In this document: one piece after another, positions 45,087 to 56,545 of the stretch
How positions within the stretch are numbered: the first letter of the stretch is position 1
Layout: every line of letters begins with the position of its first letter
Source of the DNA: Lachnoclostridium phytofermentans
Lineage (GTDB): Bacteria > Bacillota > Clostridia > Lachnospirales > Lachnospiraceae
NCBI RefSeq assembly: GCF_000733755.1
Contig: NZ_JPOF01000001.1
Coordinates: 124,001 to 188,000, forward strand
Reading direction: 5' to 3'
DNA: 64,000 nucleotides
Notes under the pieces: generated by a model
What the model saw: only the letters and a program-made list of their open reading frames with translations
What the model was told of the DNA's origin: nothing
Databases searched by the model: none
Program-made: the position numbers and the translations under genes

Positions 45087-46209
45087 ATGGTTGAATTGGA
45101 TCAGTTTAAGTACACACTGAGTCAATATGAAAAGCCGCTAATCGAAGTGGGGGATTCACTTTGACCTCACTAATAAGAAGCTGAGGATTGAAGAAATTGA
45201 AGGAATTATGGAAGAACCAAATTTTTGGGATTCCACAGAAAAGTCACAAGCCTACATGAAAGAACTAAAGAATCTGAAAGATATCGTTTCGGAATACAAT
45301 GGTTTAAAGGGGCAGTATGATGACATTTTAACTCTGCTTGAGATGGGATATGAAGAAGAGGATCCAGAGTTAATTCCTGAGATTGAACAAGAGTTAGAGC
45401 AGTTTATTGATTCACTTGAGGAGCTTAGATTAAGTACATTATTATCCGATGAGTATGACAAGGATAATGCGATACTTACCCTACATGCAGGTGCGGGCGG
45501 AACGGAAAGCTGTGACTGGGCAAGTATGTTATATCGTATGTACCAACGCTGGGCAGACAAAAAAGGATATACCACAGAGCTTTTAGATTTTTTAGACGGT
45601 GAAGAAGCCGGCTATAAGTCTGTTACTCTTCAGATAAATGGTATTAATGCATACGGTCATCTAAAGTCAGAGCGAGGGGTTCATCGTCTGGTTCGTATCT
45701 CACCGTTTAATGCTGCTGGGAAGAGACAAACTTCTTTTGTTTCCTGTGATGTTATGCCTGATATTGAAGAGGATATCGATATTGAGATTAATGAAGAAGA
45801 TTTGCGTATTGATACGTACCGTTCTTCTGGTGCAGGTGGACAGCATGTGAATAAGACATCTTCTGCTATACGTATTACCCACCTTCCAACTGGTATTGTA
45901 GTACAATGTCAAAATGAACGTTCTCAGTTTCAAAACAAGGATAAGGCGATGCAGATGTTAAAGGCAAAGCTTTATTTAAAGAAACAAGAAGAAAATCAAG
46001 CAAAAGAATCCGGTATTCGTGGCGAGATAAGAGACATTAATTTTGGAAATCAAATAAGATCCTATGTTCTTCAGCCCTATACTATGGTGAAAGATCATAG
46101 AACCAATACAGAAGTTTCTAATGCACTTGGCGTTCTGGACGGTAATATAGATCCGTTTATTAATGCTTATCTTAAGTGGATTCATACTTCCAGCGATGAG
46201 GAAGCTTAG
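45087..46209 (+). CDS. prfB: Peptide chain release factor 2 with programmed +1 frameshift
   Basis: Translation starts at ATG 45087 (GAGGTGG upstream) and runs 25 codons to CTT TGA C at 45159-45165; after slipping +1 at CTT it continues from GAC 45163 to 46209, giving about 373 residues. The in-frame UGA is the autoregulatory stop read by RF2 itself, and a GGGGG internal Shine-Dalgarno stretch lies at 45149-45153. The RF2 body shows the SPF codon-recognition motif (RISPFNAAGKRQTSF) and the catalytic GGQ (SGAGGQHVNKTSS). It ends translation at UAA/UGA. It is not a pseudogene. The GGGGG-to-slip spacing is longer than the Escherichia coli arrangement. Confidence 0.94.
45149..45165 (+). promoter_or_regulatory. 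Programmed frameshift site of prfB
   Basis: GGGGG (45149-45153), then ATTCA, then the slip codon CTT, stop TGA and C. Low RF2 makes the ribosome pause and shift to GAC. Confidence 0.88.
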
Positions 46210-46278
46210 TAATATGTAAATGCAGTACAAAACATACGATAATTTTATTGCGCACATGCGCAGGAATGGAGGGTTAGT

Positions 46279-46737
46279 ATGGAGGCAACAAAACAGGTAG
46301 TATTTAAACTAGGAGGGGAAGAGTACGGATTTGATATCTTGATTGTGAATGCAATTGAAACTTATCATGGAGTCGTTCCAGTTCCTAATGCTCCAGACTA
46401 TATTCTCGGCATTTTGAATCTGAGAGGAGAAGTTATCCCAGTATACAGCCTCCGTGTGAAATTCGGATTGCCTGAAGTGGAGTCTACAACCTCTCAATTG
46501 GTTGTTACCAAAACCAATGGTATGACAGTTGGGTTCAAGGTAGATGCCGTGGATGGTATTGTCGAATTTAGCTCAAAAGATCTGAATGAAGTTCCTGTTA
46601 TTATTAAAAGTAAGAAAACGAAGTATGCGAAGTTAGTAGCGAACAGAAATGGGAAGATGATTGTTCTTCTAGATCACGATGGGATACTTGACGATAAAGA
46701 GCAAGAGTCTATTGTGCGTCTTATGGAGGAACAATAG
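46279..46737 (+). CDS. cheW: Chemotaxis coupling protein CheW
   Basis: 152 residues, a single CheW domain: VVFKLGGEEYGFDILIVNAIETYHGVVPVPNAPDYILGILNLRGEVIPVYSLRVKFGL, and a C-terminal IVLLDHDGIL strand. It bridges chemoreceptors to the CheA kinase at the inner membrane. GGAGGG precedes the ATG. A methyl-accepting protein lies convergent downstream, a likely partner. No cheA is in the window. Confidence 0.92.
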   Translation: MEATKQVVFKLGGEEYGFDILIVNAIETYHGVVPVPNAPDYILGILNLRGEVIPVYSLRVKFGLPEVESTTSQLVVTKTNGMTVGFKVDAVDGIVEFSSKDLNEVPVIIKSKKTKYAKLVANRNGKMIVLLDHDGILDDKEQESIVRLMEEQ

Positions 46738-46770
46738 GATAATCCGTGTTATTAAAAAAATATAGTAATA

Positions 46771-46819
46771 AAAAATCGATTTCTGATAGTGGATATACGC
46801 TATAGAAATCGATTTTTAT
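46771..46819 (+). terminator. Intrinsic terminator after cheW
   Basis: AAAAATCGATTTC/GAAATCGATTTTT stem (13 bp) with an A-run before and T-run after, so it can act in both directions. Palindrome copy F follows. Confidence 0.85.
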
Positions 46820-46820
46820 A

Positions 46821-46862
46821 TTCATGACAAGGAAACGTTTACGAAGCTTGATTTTCTTGTTT
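46821..46862 (+). repeat. Dispersed palindrome family, copy F
   Basis: TTCATGACAAGGAAACG, TTTACGAAGCTTGA, TTTTCTTGTT; the most diverged centre, arms still paired. It follows the cheW terminator directly. Confidence 0.72.
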
Positions 46863-46931
46863 GCAAGTTAACAAGAATTGATTCATGATCTTCAGGATTT
46901 AAGACAGAACGCTGTTTACTACATAGTATGA

Positions 46932-48656
46932 TTAAATATTTGTAAATCTATCCGCTTCTTCCTTTAAGTGAGCTAAGATCTGCTCATTCTGATACATGTC
47001 TTGTTGAATAACGTCCATGTTGCTAACGAGGCTGGTTGTGTTATTGGCAACATTGGTGACACCGATTGCACTTTCATCAATAGAGCGATTAATACCATCA
47101 AAGGCTACGACCATATCAGCCATCATGCCCTTAATCTGTGTGGTGAGGGATTCGAATTCATCCATGGTAGTTTTTATGCTGGTAGCATCGTCATGATATT
47201 GGATGCCTGCCTTTACGAAGGAATCATAGTCGTTCACAACGGTGGTATTCATAAACTGGAGGATCTGTTCTGAACTATTTGCAAGATTTTCGACAGCAGT
47301 TAACACCGTGTTACTAATGGTTTGTATGCTATTTGCAGTGGTACGGCTGCTATCAGCTAATTGTCGGATTTCCTCTGCGACAACTGCAAATCCCTTACCG
47401 GCTTCCCCGGCACGAGCTGCTTCGATAGAGGCATTTAGGGCAAGTAGATTAGTTTGACTTGAAATACTTAGAATTTCTCCGGTCAAATCATTGATGCTTT
47501 GTACTTGTTTGCTGTCTTCGATTGCTTTTGTGAGAGCGCTATTAATATGGTTAATAATATCAATAGTTCTATTCTTATTTTCAAAGCCCTTTTCCTTAAT
47601 TTCGTTGGCTTTCGTTTGCATTTCATCTGTATAAGAAAGTAAATTAGTAGTACGTGTTGACATGGTATCAACCATAGAATCGGTATTGTTAGCATTTTCC
47701 GTCACATTTACTACGGTAGCTGCAATTTCCTCGGTACTTGCGGCTAATTCTTGCATGGTGGAGGAAATATCACAGGAGGCATCATTTGCAGTACCGAGGC
47801 TGGACACAACAGTTTGAATACTAGAATTAAGTTGGTTCGTTGTAGATACAATATTTTTAATGGTTGCTTGGAGAGTATCAAGGAACGTGTTAATTCCAGT
47901 TACTAATACGCCGAACTCATCCTTGCTTTTACAATCAACACGTAGAGTCAGGTCACCCTTATCCTCTTGAATTGTTTTCATGATATGATTTAGTTGGGTA
48001 GTTGTTTTCTTTAATGGATGAAGGATATAGCGCGCAATAACAGTGATGGAAGCAAGAACTAAAACAGCTACGATTGCTACCGTTATCACTGTGGTATTGA
48101 TAGAACGCTGGTAGCTTAATTTTAGGTCTTTTGTGGCTTCATTTACGCCAACGATATTTTTGGATAGCATTTCTGCCAGGATATTTTCCATCTGAGTGGC
48201 CAAGGTAATGAGTTCTTTGTTCGCTATCTCTAGAGCCTTGGTTTTATCACCTTCATGGCTAGTTTCAAAGGCTGTTTTAAACGTTGCAGCAGCTACTTTA
48301 TAGACGGATAGATACTCATTGAATGATTGCCTCGTTTCTTCGTCTTTTAGAAGCGCACTAAAATCAGTATGAGTTTTTGTAATAGTTTCATAGACAGAGC
48401 TTACTTGGCCTTCTAACTCTATCAGTTTGTCATTGTCAGTAGTAATACAATGGAGATATAAGATTTTTTGAAGTGTTTGGATGTCCTTTTGCAATTGGTC
48501 AATACACATGATGTTAATGAGATAATGTTGGCTAATTTCTTTACCGTCTTCATAAACATCCTTTGCCGACCTAGCACTGGTAGCAGAGACACTAAGCGCT
48601 AAGATTGATAATAAGGCTATAATTGTAATAAGTTTGACACGAATTGATTGAAACAT
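46932..48656 (-). CDS. Methyl-accepting chemotaxis protein
   Basis: 574 residues. Membrane helix 1 (~8-26), an extracellular four-helix-bundle sensor (~27-185), membrane helix 2 (~190-212), HAMP domain (~213-265), then the coiled signalling domain with the conserved hairpin tip [36 protein letters not shown]. It reports external chemicals to CheA through CheW. AAAGGAG precedes the ATG. It is convergent with cheW. The ligand is unknown. No pentapeptide CheR tether is seen at the C-terminus. Confidence 0.93.
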   Translation of the reverse strand: MFQSIRVKLITIIALLSILALSVSATSARSAKDVYEDGKEISQHYLINIMCIDQLQKDIQTLQKILYLHCITTDNDKLIELEGQVSSVYETITKTHTDFSALLKDEETRQSFNEYLSVYKVAAATFKTAFETSHEGDKTKALEIANKELITLATQMENILAEMLSKNIVGVNEATKDLKLSYQRSINTTVITVAIVAVLVLASITVIARYILHPLKKTTTQLNHIMKTIQEDKGDLTLRVDCKSKDEFGVLVTGINTFLDTLQATIKNIVSTTNQLNSSIQTVVSSLGTANDASCDISSTMQELAASTEEIAATVVNVTENANNTDSMVDTMSTRTTNLLSYTDEMQTKANEIKEKGFENKNRTIDIINHINSALTKAIEDSKQVQSINDLTGEILSISSQTNLLALNASIEAARAGEAGKGFAVVAEEIRQLADSSRTTANSIQTISNTVLTAVENLANSSEQILQFMNTTVVNDYDSFVKAGIQYHDDATSIKTTMDEFESLTTQIKGMMADMVVAFDGINRSIDESAIGVTNVANNTTSLVSNMDVIQQDMYQNEQILAHLKEEADRFTNI

Positions 48657-49150
48657 TTGTTCTCCTTTTCTTTTGTTGAAATTCAGGTTTTTGAGGAATT
48701 ATTAAAAGAAATTTTTGGTTGCGTTTGATGTGGTCACTGAGAACTAGCATACTATGAGACATGTAGCGGGACAAAGCGAATAGAGTTTTTTGGGGGTAAA
48801 TTATGTATTCACGTTTCACGGAAAAGTCGTTATTAAGTTAGTAAATAGCGAATGAAAGTTTTAACAAACTAATCAATAGAAATGGTAGAATGAAATTTAT
48901 ACCTTAGAATAAAAGCCCTAATTCGGTTTGTTTCTTAATAGAAAATCAAAATGAAACAAAACAACCAAAATTACGATTGAAATATAGCATAAAATGCAAA
49001 TAGGAACAATACTCAAATTAAATAAATATTAATTCAAAAGTAAAGATATTTTTTACAATTTATAATTTATTTTACATTCTTTGTATATTTCAGGTGAAAA
49101 TATTGAGAACAAACATCGATTTCTTGTTAGAAATTTAGGATGGAAAGATT
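48657..49150. other. Intergenic region, chemoreceptor / uvrB
   Basis: AT-rich divergent spacer of ~490 bp before the LexA-like site. I see no gene and no convincing RNA structure. A flagellar (sigma-D) promoter for the chemoreceptor was looked for and not found. Confidence 0.4.
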
Positions 49151-49164
49151 CGAACAGACATTCG
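49151..49164. promoter_or_regulatory. LexA-like (SOS) operator of uvrBA
   Basis: CGAACAGACATTCG differs at one key base from the Gram-positive LexA consensus core GAACNNNNGTTC. It lies eight bases before the uvrB -35 box. UvrB is an SOS gene in Bacillus. Confidence 0.55.
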
Positions 49165-49171
49165 AAAAATA

Positions 49172-49200
49172 TTGCATCTAAAATATGGTTATGATATAAT
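49172..49200 (+). promoter_or_regulatory. Sigma-A promoter of uvrB-uvrA
   Basis: TTGCAT (49172-49177), 17-bp spacer, TATAAT (49195-49200), 44 bp before the start codon. Confidence 0.75.
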
Positions 49201-49244
49201 GACTAAGAATTAGTATGGACTGAGAGAAGACAGGAGAGGCAAAC

Positions 49245-51233
49245 ATGGATCATTTTAAATTAGTGTCGGAATTTGCACCGACTGGAGATCAGCCTGAGGC
49301 GGTAGAAGCTTTGGTTAAGGGGTTTGAAGAAGGAAATCAGTTTGAAACCTTACTAGGCGTTACCGGTTCTGGTAAGACCTTTACAATGGCGAATGTCATT
49401 CAAAGGTTGAATCGTCCTACGTTAATCATCGCACATAATAAGACGTTAGCAGCACAGCTGTATGGTGAGTTTAAAGAATTCTTTCCAGAGAATGCAGTGG
49501 AATACTTTGTTTCCTACTATGACTATTATCAGCCAGAAGCTTATGTGCCATCAACTGATACTTATATAGAGAAAGACTCTGCCATCAATGATGAAATTGA
49601 TAAGCTGCGTCATTCGGCGACGGCAGCATTAACGGAACGACGTGATGTAATTATTGTTGCATCGGTATCTTGTATTTATGGACTAGGTAGCCCGGTAGAT
49701 TATCAAAACATGACACTTTCCCTACGTCCGGGAATGATAAAAGATCGTGATGATGTGCTTCGTCGTCTTGTTGAGATTCAGTATACAAGAAATGATATGG
49801 ATTTTAAGCGAGGTACGTTTCGTGTTCGTGGCGATGTTGTTGAAATATTCCCGATTACTGGATCAGATCTGGCATACAGAGTTGAATTCTTTGGTGATGA
49901 GGTGGAGCGTATTACGGAGATAGATGTTTTAACTGGTGAGATTAAGTGTACGTTAGAGCATATGGTTATCTTCCCTGCATCTCATTATGTTGTATCCAAG
50001 GAGAATCTTGAGAAGGCTATTGTTAATATAGAGGCAGAGTTAGAGGAGCGGATCCGGTATTTTAAGAGTGAGGACAAGCTTTTAGAAGCGCAGAGAATCT
50101 CGGAGCGTACTCATTTTGATATTGAGATGCTACGAGAAACTGGTTTTTGCTCAGGAGTTGAAAACTACTCCATGCACCTTGCAGGTTTGACGCCAGAGAG
50201 TACACCTCATACCTTGATTGATTATTTCCCAGATGATTTCTTAATCATTGTGGATGAATCGCATATTACCATCCCGCAGGTACGAGGAATGTATGCAGGT
50301 GACCAGTCAAGAAAGAGTACCTTGGTGGATTATGGATTCCGCCTACCGTCTGCGAAGGCTAACCGACCTTTAAACTTTACGGAATTTGAGAGTAAAATTA
50401 ATCAGATGCTTTTTGTTTCTGCTACACCAAATGTATATGAAAAAGATCATGAGTTACTACGTGCAGAGCAGATTATTCGACCAACAGGTCTGCTTGATCC
50501 GATTGTTGAAGTTAGACCAGTACATGGGCAGATTGATGATTTGGTTTCTGAAGTAAATAAGGAAACAGCGAAGAAAAATAAGGTTATGATCACGACATTA
50601 ACCAAGAGAATGGCAGAAGATTTAACGGATTATATGAGAGAGTTAGGAATCCGCATAAAATATCTACATTCGGATATTGATACACTAGAACGCTCAGAAA
50701 TTATCCGTGACATGCGTATGGATGTGTTTGATGTATTAGTTGGTATTAACTTATTACGTGAGGGTCTTGATATCCCTGAGATTAGCTTAGTTGCGATTCT
50801 TGATGCGGATAAAGAAGGATTCTTACGTTCCGAAACATCATTGATTCAGACAATTGGACGTGCTGCCCGTAATGCAGAAGGTCGCGTTATTATGTATGCC
50901 GACAGAATTACTGATTCGATGGATAAGGCACTTAGAGAGACCGAGCGTCGTCGTAAGATTCAGGATGAATACAATGAAAAACATGACATTACACCTCAGA
51001 CAATAAAGAAAAAAGTACGTGAACTAATCAGCATTTCTAAGAAAGTAAGCAAAGAAATGTATGATATGAATGTGAAGGACTACGAATCTATGAGCCGCAA
51101 GGAATTAGAAGCGGTAGCGAAGAAATTAACAAAAGAGATGCATACGGCAGCAGCTGAATTGAATTTCGAGCTTGCAGCAGAGCTTCGTGATAAATTGTTA
51201 GAATTAAAGAAGCAAATTAATGAGTTAGACTAA
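49245..51233 (+). CDS. uvrB: Excinuclease ABC subunit B
   Basis: 662 residues. Walker [11 protein letters not shown], the beta-hairpin region [30 protein letters not shown], helicase motifs DESHITIPQ and [38 protein letters not shown], and a C-terminal UVR domain ([23 protein letters not shown]) for UvrC contact. It verifies lesions in nucleotide-excision repair. AGGAGAGG precedes the ATG. uvrA follows after 26 bp in the same transcript. Confidence 0.98.
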   Translation: MDHFKLVSEFAPTGDQPEAVEALVKGFEEGNQFETLLGVTGSGKTFTMANVIQRLNRPTLIIAHNKTLAAQLYGEFKEFFPENAVEYFVSYYDYYQPEAYVPSTDTYIEKDSAINDEIDKLRHSATAALTERRDVIIVASVSCIYGLGSPVDYQNMTLSLRPGMIKDRDDVLRRLVEIQYTRNDMDFKRGTFRVRGDVVEIFPITGSDLAYRVEFFGDEVERITEIDVLTGEIKCTLEHMVIFPASHYVVSKENLEKAIVNIEAELEERIRYFKSEDKLLEAQRISERTHFDIEMLRETGFCSGVENYSMHLAGLTPESTPHTLIDYFPDDFLIIVDESHITIPQVRGMYAGDQSRKSTLVDYGFRLPSAKANRPLNFTEFESKINQMLFVSATPNVYEKDHELLRAEQIIRPTGLLDPIVEVRPVHGQIDDLVSEVNKETAKKNKVMITTLTKRMAEDLTDYMRELGIRIKYLHSDIDTLERSEIIRDMRMDVFDVLVGINLLREGLDIPEISLVAILDADKEGFLRSETSLIQTIGRAARNAEGRVIMYADRITDSMDKALRETERRRKIQDEYNEKHDITPQTIKKKVRELISISKKVSKEMYDMNVKDYESMSRKELEAVAKKLTKEMHTAAAELNFELAAELRDKLLELKKQINELD

Positions 51234-51259
51234 TAGAAATTAGAATAGAGGTTAACACG

Positions 51260-54103
51260 ATGGCTGATAATAAACACTTTATCAAAATCCGCGGTGCCAA
51301 AGAACATAATCTTAAGGGAATTAGTGTTGATATACCAAGAGATGAATTTGTTGTTCTTACGGGGCTTAGCGGTTCCGGTAAATCCTCTCTTGCATTTGAT
51401 ACAATCTATGCAGAGGGGCAGAGACGATATATGGAATCGTTATCGTCTTATGCAAGACAGTTCCTTGGTCAGATGGAGAAACCGAATGTGGAAAGTATTG
51501 AAGGATTATCTCCTGCGATATCCATAGACCAAAAATCAACAAACCGTAATCCAAGATCTACGGTTGGAACAGTGACAGAAATTTATGATTATTTCCGTTT
51601 GCTCTATGCAAGAATCGGTATTCCACATTGTCCTGTCTGCGGGAAGGAAATTAAGAAACAGACCGTTGACCAGATGGTAGATGAGATTATGAGATTACCA
51701 GAAGGTACGAAATTACAACTTCTTTCCCCTGTAGTACGTGGTAGAAAAGGTGAGCACGTTAAAATATTTGAGCAGGCTAAAAAAAGCGGTTATGTTCGTG
51801 TAATGGTAGATGGAAATCTATATGAGCTGACCGAAGAGATTAAACTGGAAAAGAATAAAAAACATAATATCGAGATAATGGTAGACCGTATCGTTGTAAA
51901 GTCTGGAATCGAAAAGAGACTTACGGATTCTGTGGAAAGTGTTCTAAAATTAAGTGATGGTCTTCTTATCGTTGATGTTATCGGAGGGGAGCAGTTAACA
52001 TTCTCTCAAAGTTTTTCCTGTCCGGATTGTGGAATCAGTATGGAAGAGATGGAACCAAGAACTTTCTCCTTTAATAATCCGTTCGGAGCGTGTCCAGAGT
52101 GTCATGGTATTGGTATTAAGATGGAATTTTCAGAAGAATTATTAATTCCAGATACTTCACTAAGTATCGATGATGGCGCGATTGCTGCAATGGGCTGGGC
52201 ATCCGTAACTGATAAAGGAAGTTATACAAGGGCTACGATGGAAGCACTCGCAAAAGAGTATGATTTTAAATTAAGTACACCATATCGTGACTATCCTGAT
52301 AAGATAAAATATATTATTATGCATGGTACGGATGGTAAGACTGTAAAGGTTCACTATCAAGGACAGCGTGGTGTAGGTGTTTACGATGTGGCATTCGAAG
52401 GATTAATTCGAAATATGGAACGTAGATATCGTGAAACTGGTTCAGAGACACAACGTGCAGAATACGAGACATTTATGAATACCACTCCATGTAAGGCTTG
52501 TAAGGGAAAGAGACTGAAGCGAGAGGCACTTGCTGTTACCGTAGGTGATATGAATATTGCAGATGTTACGGGTTTATCCATTCGAGAACTTTACGAATTC
52601 ATGAACAACCTTAGTTTAACACCAATGCAGTTAAAGATTGGTGAGCTGGTATTAAAAGAAATTCGTGCCAGAATCGGATTCTTAATGGATGTAGGTCTTG
52701 ATTATCTAACCCTTGCCAGAGCAACAGGAACATTATCCGGCGGAGAGGCACAGAGAATTCGTCTGGCTACTCAGATTGGCTCAGGCTTAGTAGGTGTTGC
52801 TTATATCTTGGACGAGCCAAGTATCGGTTTGCATCAAAGAGATAATGATAAACTTTTAAAGACCTTAAAGCATCTGAAAGACCTTGGAAATACGCTGATT
52901 GTAGTTGAGCATGATGAAGACACGATGTTTGCAGCAGATTGTATTGTAGATATCGGCCCTGGCGCAGGAGAGCATGGTGGTGAGGTAGTAGCGGTAGGTA
53001 CTGCACAGGAAATCATGGACAATCCAAACTCGATTACTGGTGCTTACTTAAGCGGAAGAATTAAGATTCCGGTACCAAAGGTGAGAAAAGAACCAACTGG
53101 TTACTTAACGATTAAGGGTGCAAAAGAGAATAATCTTCGTAATATCAATGTGGATATTCCTCTTGGAGTCATGACCTGTGTTACAGGGGTATCTGGTTCT
53201 GGTAAGAGTTCCTTAGTGACACAGATTTTATATAAACGTTTGGCAAGAGATTTAAACAGGGCTCGTTGTATTCCGGGGAAACACGACGATATGATAGGAA
53301 TAGATAAGCTTGATAAGGTTATTAACATTGACCAGTCACCAATCGGACGTACTCCTAGATCAAATCCTGCTACTTATACTGGTGTATTTGATCAAATCCG
53401 TGATTTATTTGCAGCGACACAAGATGCAAAGATGAAGGGATACAGTAAGGGTCGCTTTAGTTTTAATGTAAAGGGCGGACGTTGTGAAGCTTGTAGCGGT
53501 GATGGTATCATTAAGATTGAGATGAACTTCTTACCGGATATCTATGTTCCGTGTGAGGTCTGTGGAGGTAAACGCTATAATCGTGAGACCTTAGATGTTC
53601 GGTATAAAGGAAAGAATATCTATGATGTTCTTGATATGACAGTAGAAGAAGCGGTGAAATTCTTTGAGAATGTGCCATCGATCAAGAGAAAGATAGAAAC
53701 CCTGAATGATGTTGGACTCTCTTACTTAAAGCTTGGCCATCCTTCCACTTCTCTTTCTGGTGGTGAGGCACAGCGTATTAAGTTAGCAACAGAACTAAGC
53801 AAACGTAGTACCGGAAAGACAATCTATATCTTAGATGAGCCAACCACGGGTCTTCACTTCGCAGATGTTCATAAGTTAGTGGACATCTTACAACGACTAT
53901 CCGAAGGTGGTAATACGGTTGTAGTGATAGAGCATAACCTCGATGTAATTAAGACTGCGGACTATATTATCGATATCGGACCAGAAGGTGGAGATAAAGG
54001 CGGTACGGTGATTGCTAAGGGAACCCCGGAAGAGGTTGCTAAGGTGAAAGAGTCATATACGGGTTATTATATAAAGAGATATCTCGAAGAGGTTAGAGGG
54101 TAG
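51260..54103 (+). CDS. uvrA: Excinuclease ABC subunit A
   Basis: 947 residues, two ABC ATPase modules: Walker [15 protein letters not shown] and [13 protein letters not shown]; signatures [14 protein letters not shown] and [14 protein letters not shown]; Walker [13 protein letters not shown] and [12 protein letters not shown]. Zinc modules [14 protein letters not shown]...CPECHG and CEACSGDG...CEVCGG are intact. It finds damaged DNA and loads UvrB. GAGG precedes the ATG. It is the second gene of the uvrBA operon; yfbR follows after 31 bp. Confidence 0.98.
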   Translation: MADNKHFIKIRGAKEHNLKGISVDIPRDEFVVLTGLSGSGKSSLAFDTIYAEGQRRYMESLSSYARQFLGQMEKPNVESIEGLSPAISIDQKSTNRNPRSTVGTVTEIYDYFRLLYARIGIPHCPVCGKEIKKQTVDQMVDEIMRLPEGTKLQLLSPVVRGRKGEHVKIFEQAKKSGYVRVMVDGNLYELTEEIKLEKNKKHNIEIMVDRIVVKSGIEKRLTDSVESVLKLSDGLLIVDVIGGEQLTFSQSFSCPDCGISMEEMEPRTFSFNNPFGACPECHGIGIKMEFSEELLIPDTSLSIDDGAIAAMGWASVTDKGSYTRATMEALAKEYDFKLSTPYRDYPDKIKYIIMHGTDGKTVKVHYQGQRGVGVYDVAFEGLIRNMERRYRETGSETQRAEYETFMNTTPCKACKGKRLKREALAVTVGDMNIADVTGLSIRELYEFMNNLSLTPMQLKIGELVLKEIRARIGFLMDVGLDYLTLARATGTLSGGEAQRIRLATQIGSGLVGVAYILDEPSIGLHQRDNDKLLKTLKHLKDLGNTLIVVEHDEDTMFAADCIVDIGPGAGEHGGEVVAVGTAQEIMDNPNSITGAYLSGRIKIPVPKVRKEPTGYLTIKGAKENNLRNINVDIPLGVMTCVTGVSGSGKSSLVTQILYKRLARDLNRARCIPGKHDDMIGIDKLDKVINIDQSPIGRTPRSNPATYTGVFDQIRDLFAATQDAKMKGYSKGRFSFNVKGGRCEACSGDGIIKIEMNFLPDIYVPCEVCGGKRYNRETLDVRYKGKNIYDVLDMTVEEAVKFFENVPSIKRKIETLNDVGLSYLKLGHPSTSLSGGEAQRIKLATELSKRSTGKTIYILDEPTTGLHFADVHKLVDILQRLSEGGNTVVVIEHNLDVIKTADYIIDIGPEGGDKGGTVIAKGTPEEVAKVKESYTGYYIKRYLEEVRG

Positions 54104-54134
54104 GTTAGTAGAAGGGGAAGAACGGGGAATAGAT

Positions 54135-54716
54135 ATGGAGTATCATTTTTATGCGATGATGTCAAGAATGAAGTATATTGAACGGTGGGCATTGATGAGA
54201 AATGCAATTTCTGAAAATATTAGTGAACACTCTCTTGAGGTTAGTATGCTGTCTCATGCACTTGCTGTGATTGGAAGGAAGAGGTTTCAGAAAGACTTAA
54301 ATGCAGAAAAAGCGGCATTGATAGGTTTATATCATGATGCTACCGAGATAATTACAGGAGATATGCCAACTCCTATCAAGTATTATAATCGAGATATCTT
54401 AGGAGCATTTCAGAAAATTGAAGAAAATGCAGCAAACCAGCTCCTTGGCATGTTGCCAGAAGATATCAGAGAAGAATATCAAAGCATATTCTTTGCCGCA
54501 GAGGAAGAAAGTTATCTGTGGAAGCTCGTAAAAGGAGCAGATAAATTATCCGCCCTCATTAAGTGCATGGAGGAAGAAAAGACTGGTAATACAGAATTTT
54601 TAAAAGCAAAAACTAGTATTGAAGAGGCATTAAAGAGAATGGAGTTACCGGAGGTAGAAGTTTTTATGACCGAATATCTGCCTTCTTATGAAAAGAGTTT
54701 GGATGAGTTAAGGTAA
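54135..54716 (+). CDS. yfbR: HD-domain 5'-deoxynucleotidase, YfbR type
   Basis: 193 residues with the HD metal motif split as EHSLEVSMLSHALA, LYHDATEIITGDMPTP (HD pair) and a later KGADKLSALIKCMEE Asp. The N-terminal SRMKYIERWALMRNAISENISEHS stretch is typical of YfbR/YGK1. These enzymes remove phosphate from deoxynucleoside monophosphates. It lies 31 bp after uvrA, probably cotranscribed, which links nucleotide recycling with repair. It has a hairpin terminator after a run of short repeats. Confidence 0.88.
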   Translation: MEYHFYAMMSRMKYIERWALMRNAISENISEHSLEVSMLSHALAVIGRKRFQKDLNAEKAALIGLYHDATEIITGDMPTPIKYYNRDILGAFQKIEENAANQLLGMLPEDIREEYQSIFFAAEEESYLWKLVKGADKLSALIKCMEEEKTGNTEFLKAKTSIEEALKRMELPEVEVFMTEYLPSYEKSLDELR

Positions 54717-54760
54717 AACGAGCGAAAAAATCGGTGAAATAAAATCGGTGAATAAAATCG

Positions 54761-54834
54761 AGTAGAAGAAAATCAAGTAAAAGAAAATTAAGTAAAAGAA
54801 AATCAAGTAAAAGAAAATCGAATGAAAGAAAAGG
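54761..54834 (+). repeat. 15-bp tandem repeat after yfbR
   Basis: AGTAAAAGAAAATCA-type units at 54761, 54776, 54791 and 54806, and a degraded one at 54821. Upstream, AAATCGGTGAAT-type fragments (54729-54760) are related. It lies between the yfbR stop and its terminator. Confidence 0.85.
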
Positions 54835-54890
54835 ACAATGTCAGATATTCTTGCGTAACAGCAGAGTATCTGACATTGTCCTTTAACTTT
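54831..54890. terminator. Hairpin terminator, yfbR / fprA
   Basis: AAGGACAATGTCAGATA pairs with TATCTGACATTGTCCTT (17 bp). An A-rich left flank makes it usable for the convergent flavodiiron gene as well. Confidence 0.85.
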
Positions 54891-54928
54891 ATGTTGATAG
54901 ATATCACATTATTTACATGTTCGAATGA

Positions 54929-56092
54929 TTATAATGCAGCAACTTTATCCTCAATCTCACGTAACTGTTCTGGGGTTGGGATATAACTAATCTTAATTGG
55001 ATCTAATACCATCTCATAACCAAAAGATGCCAACTTATCATGAACTGCTGGTACGCTTTGTCCGCCCCAACCATAAGAACCGAATGCGAAGGCCTTCTTA
55101 TTCTTTAATGTTAAACCTTCTAAGTAGCAAAGGAAGGAAGCAACCGTTGGAAGCATACAGTGGTTAAGGGTTGGAGAACCAACTGCAATGTAATCTGCTT
55201 TTAATACTTCGGACATAATATCGGAGATATGAATTTCCTTTAAGTCATAAAGCATCGTAGTAAGCCCTTTACGTGAAAATCCTTCCACCACGGATAAAGC
55301 CATCTTTTCAGTGGAATGCCACATGGAATCGTATATAACCAAAGCTTTTTTCTCATTTTCATCGCTTGACCATACATGATACTTATTAATAATATCCTTA
55401 ACATGGCTTCTCCAGATAATACCATGGCTTGGTGCAATCATATCTAACTCCAAACCTTCAATTAAAGGTAGAGTTTTCTTCATTGGAAGTTGGAATGGTT
55501 GAAGAATATTAGCATAGTATTTCAATGCTTCCTGCATTGCTTTATCATAATCCACTTCATCATCAAAGCGTTTATTTGTAGCATAGTGTTGTCCAAAGCA
55601 ATCGTTGGAGAATAAAATCTTCTCTTCTGGACAATAAGTTACCATATTATCTGGCCAGTGAAGCATTGGAGTTCCAAGGAAGGATAACGTACGTTTACCA
55701 AGAGAAAGAGTATCACCACTTTTCACAGGTAGATAGTTATAATCCTTACCATAATGAGCCATTAAGCCTTTTAAGCCATTTGGGGATGAGGTAACGAGGG
55801 TCGCATTTTTTGCTATTTCCATAACACCAGGAAGAGCACCAGAGTGGTCCATCTCCACGTGATTAGAAACAACATAGTCAATCTTGGCTGGATCTATGAT
55901 TTCGCGGATACGATTTAATAATTCTTCTGTGAAGCCCACCTTAACTGCATCAATTAAAGCAATCTTCTCGTCAATAATTAAATATGCATTATAGGTTGCT
56001 CCACGATTTGTGGTATAGCCATGGAAGGAACGAACGTTCCAATCAATTGCTCCGACATCGTAGATCCCTGGTTTCAATTCAACTTTGTTCAT
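54929..56092 (-). CDS. fprA: A-type flavoprotein (flavodiiron protein)
   Basis: 387 residues from ATG 56092 (AGGAGG seven bases upstream; the frame extends upstream but without a start site). N-terminal metallo-beta-lactamase-like diiron domain with HVEMDHSGALP (H-x-E-x-D-H ligands) and further His/Asp in FSNDCFGQHYA and APSHGIIWRS; C-terminal flavodoxin domain (~255-387) with ALVIYDSMWHSTEKMA and GSPTLNHCMLPTV for FMN. In anaerobes these enzymes reduce oxygen or nitric oxide to water or nitrous oxide. No rubredoxin or rubrerythrin neighbour is in view, so the electron donor is unknown. Confidence 0.93.
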   Translation of the reverse strand: MNKVELKPGIYDVGAIDWNVRSFHGYTTNRGATYNAYLIIDEKIALIDAVKVGFTEELLNRIREIIDPAKIDYVVSNHVEMDHSGALPGVMEIAKNATLVTSSPNGLKGLMAHYGKDYNYLPVKSGDTLSLGKRTLSFLGTPMLHWPDNMVTYCPEEKILFSNDCFGQHYATNKRFDDEVDYDKAMQEALKYYANILQPFQLPMKKTLPLIEGLELDMIAPSHGIIWRSHVKDIINKYHVWSSDENEKKALVIYDSMWHSTEKMALSVVEGFSRKGLTTMLYDLKEIHISDIMSEVLKADYIAVGSPTLNHCMLPTVASFLCYLEGLTLKNKKAFAFGSYGWGGQSVPAVHDKLASFGYEMVLDPIKISYIPTPEQLREIEDKVAAL

Positions 56093-56479
56093 AAGTAGCC
56101 TCCTAACAAAATATATAATGACATTACATCTAATTACAAAGGGTAATGAAAGCGCTGACAATATGTATTTCAAAAACAGCGCAATACCTTATAGTCTAAT
56201 TAAATTGTATCATATCTAACTTAAAAGTAAATAGTCAAACATAGCAAAATACTATGGTTTCTTTCAATGAATGTGTTATTTTTACCAAAAAATACGGAAT
56301 ATGTATCGTAAATTTTTGTGTATTTAGTTCTATATAATAAAATAGAAATACTTAATGAATATTAAACTATGAAGTAGGTCTACAACGTAAGAATAGAATT
56401 TTTCTATTTTTAAGTTAGAAATGCGTATTGGAAGGAAAAACCTGCTGCTCTTTGCTGGGGAAATGAATATGAAATTCAG

Positions 56480-56540
56480 TGTTTATGAAAGGGCTTATTT
56501 ATGTTTATGAAAGGGCTTATTTATGTTTATGAAGGGCAGG
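56480..56540 (+). repeat. 22-bp tandem repeat, about 2.6 copies
   Basis: TGTTTATGAAAGGGCTTATT followed by TA, at 56480-56501 and 56502-56523, with a partial third unit TGTTTATGAAGGGC at 56524. Confidence 0.85.
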
Positions 56541-56545
56541 TGTCT

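Noticed and set aside
45087-45207. prfB as a broken gene with an early TGA
   Set aside because: CTT TGA C after an internal GGGGG is the known programmed frameshift; the rest of RF2 is intact.
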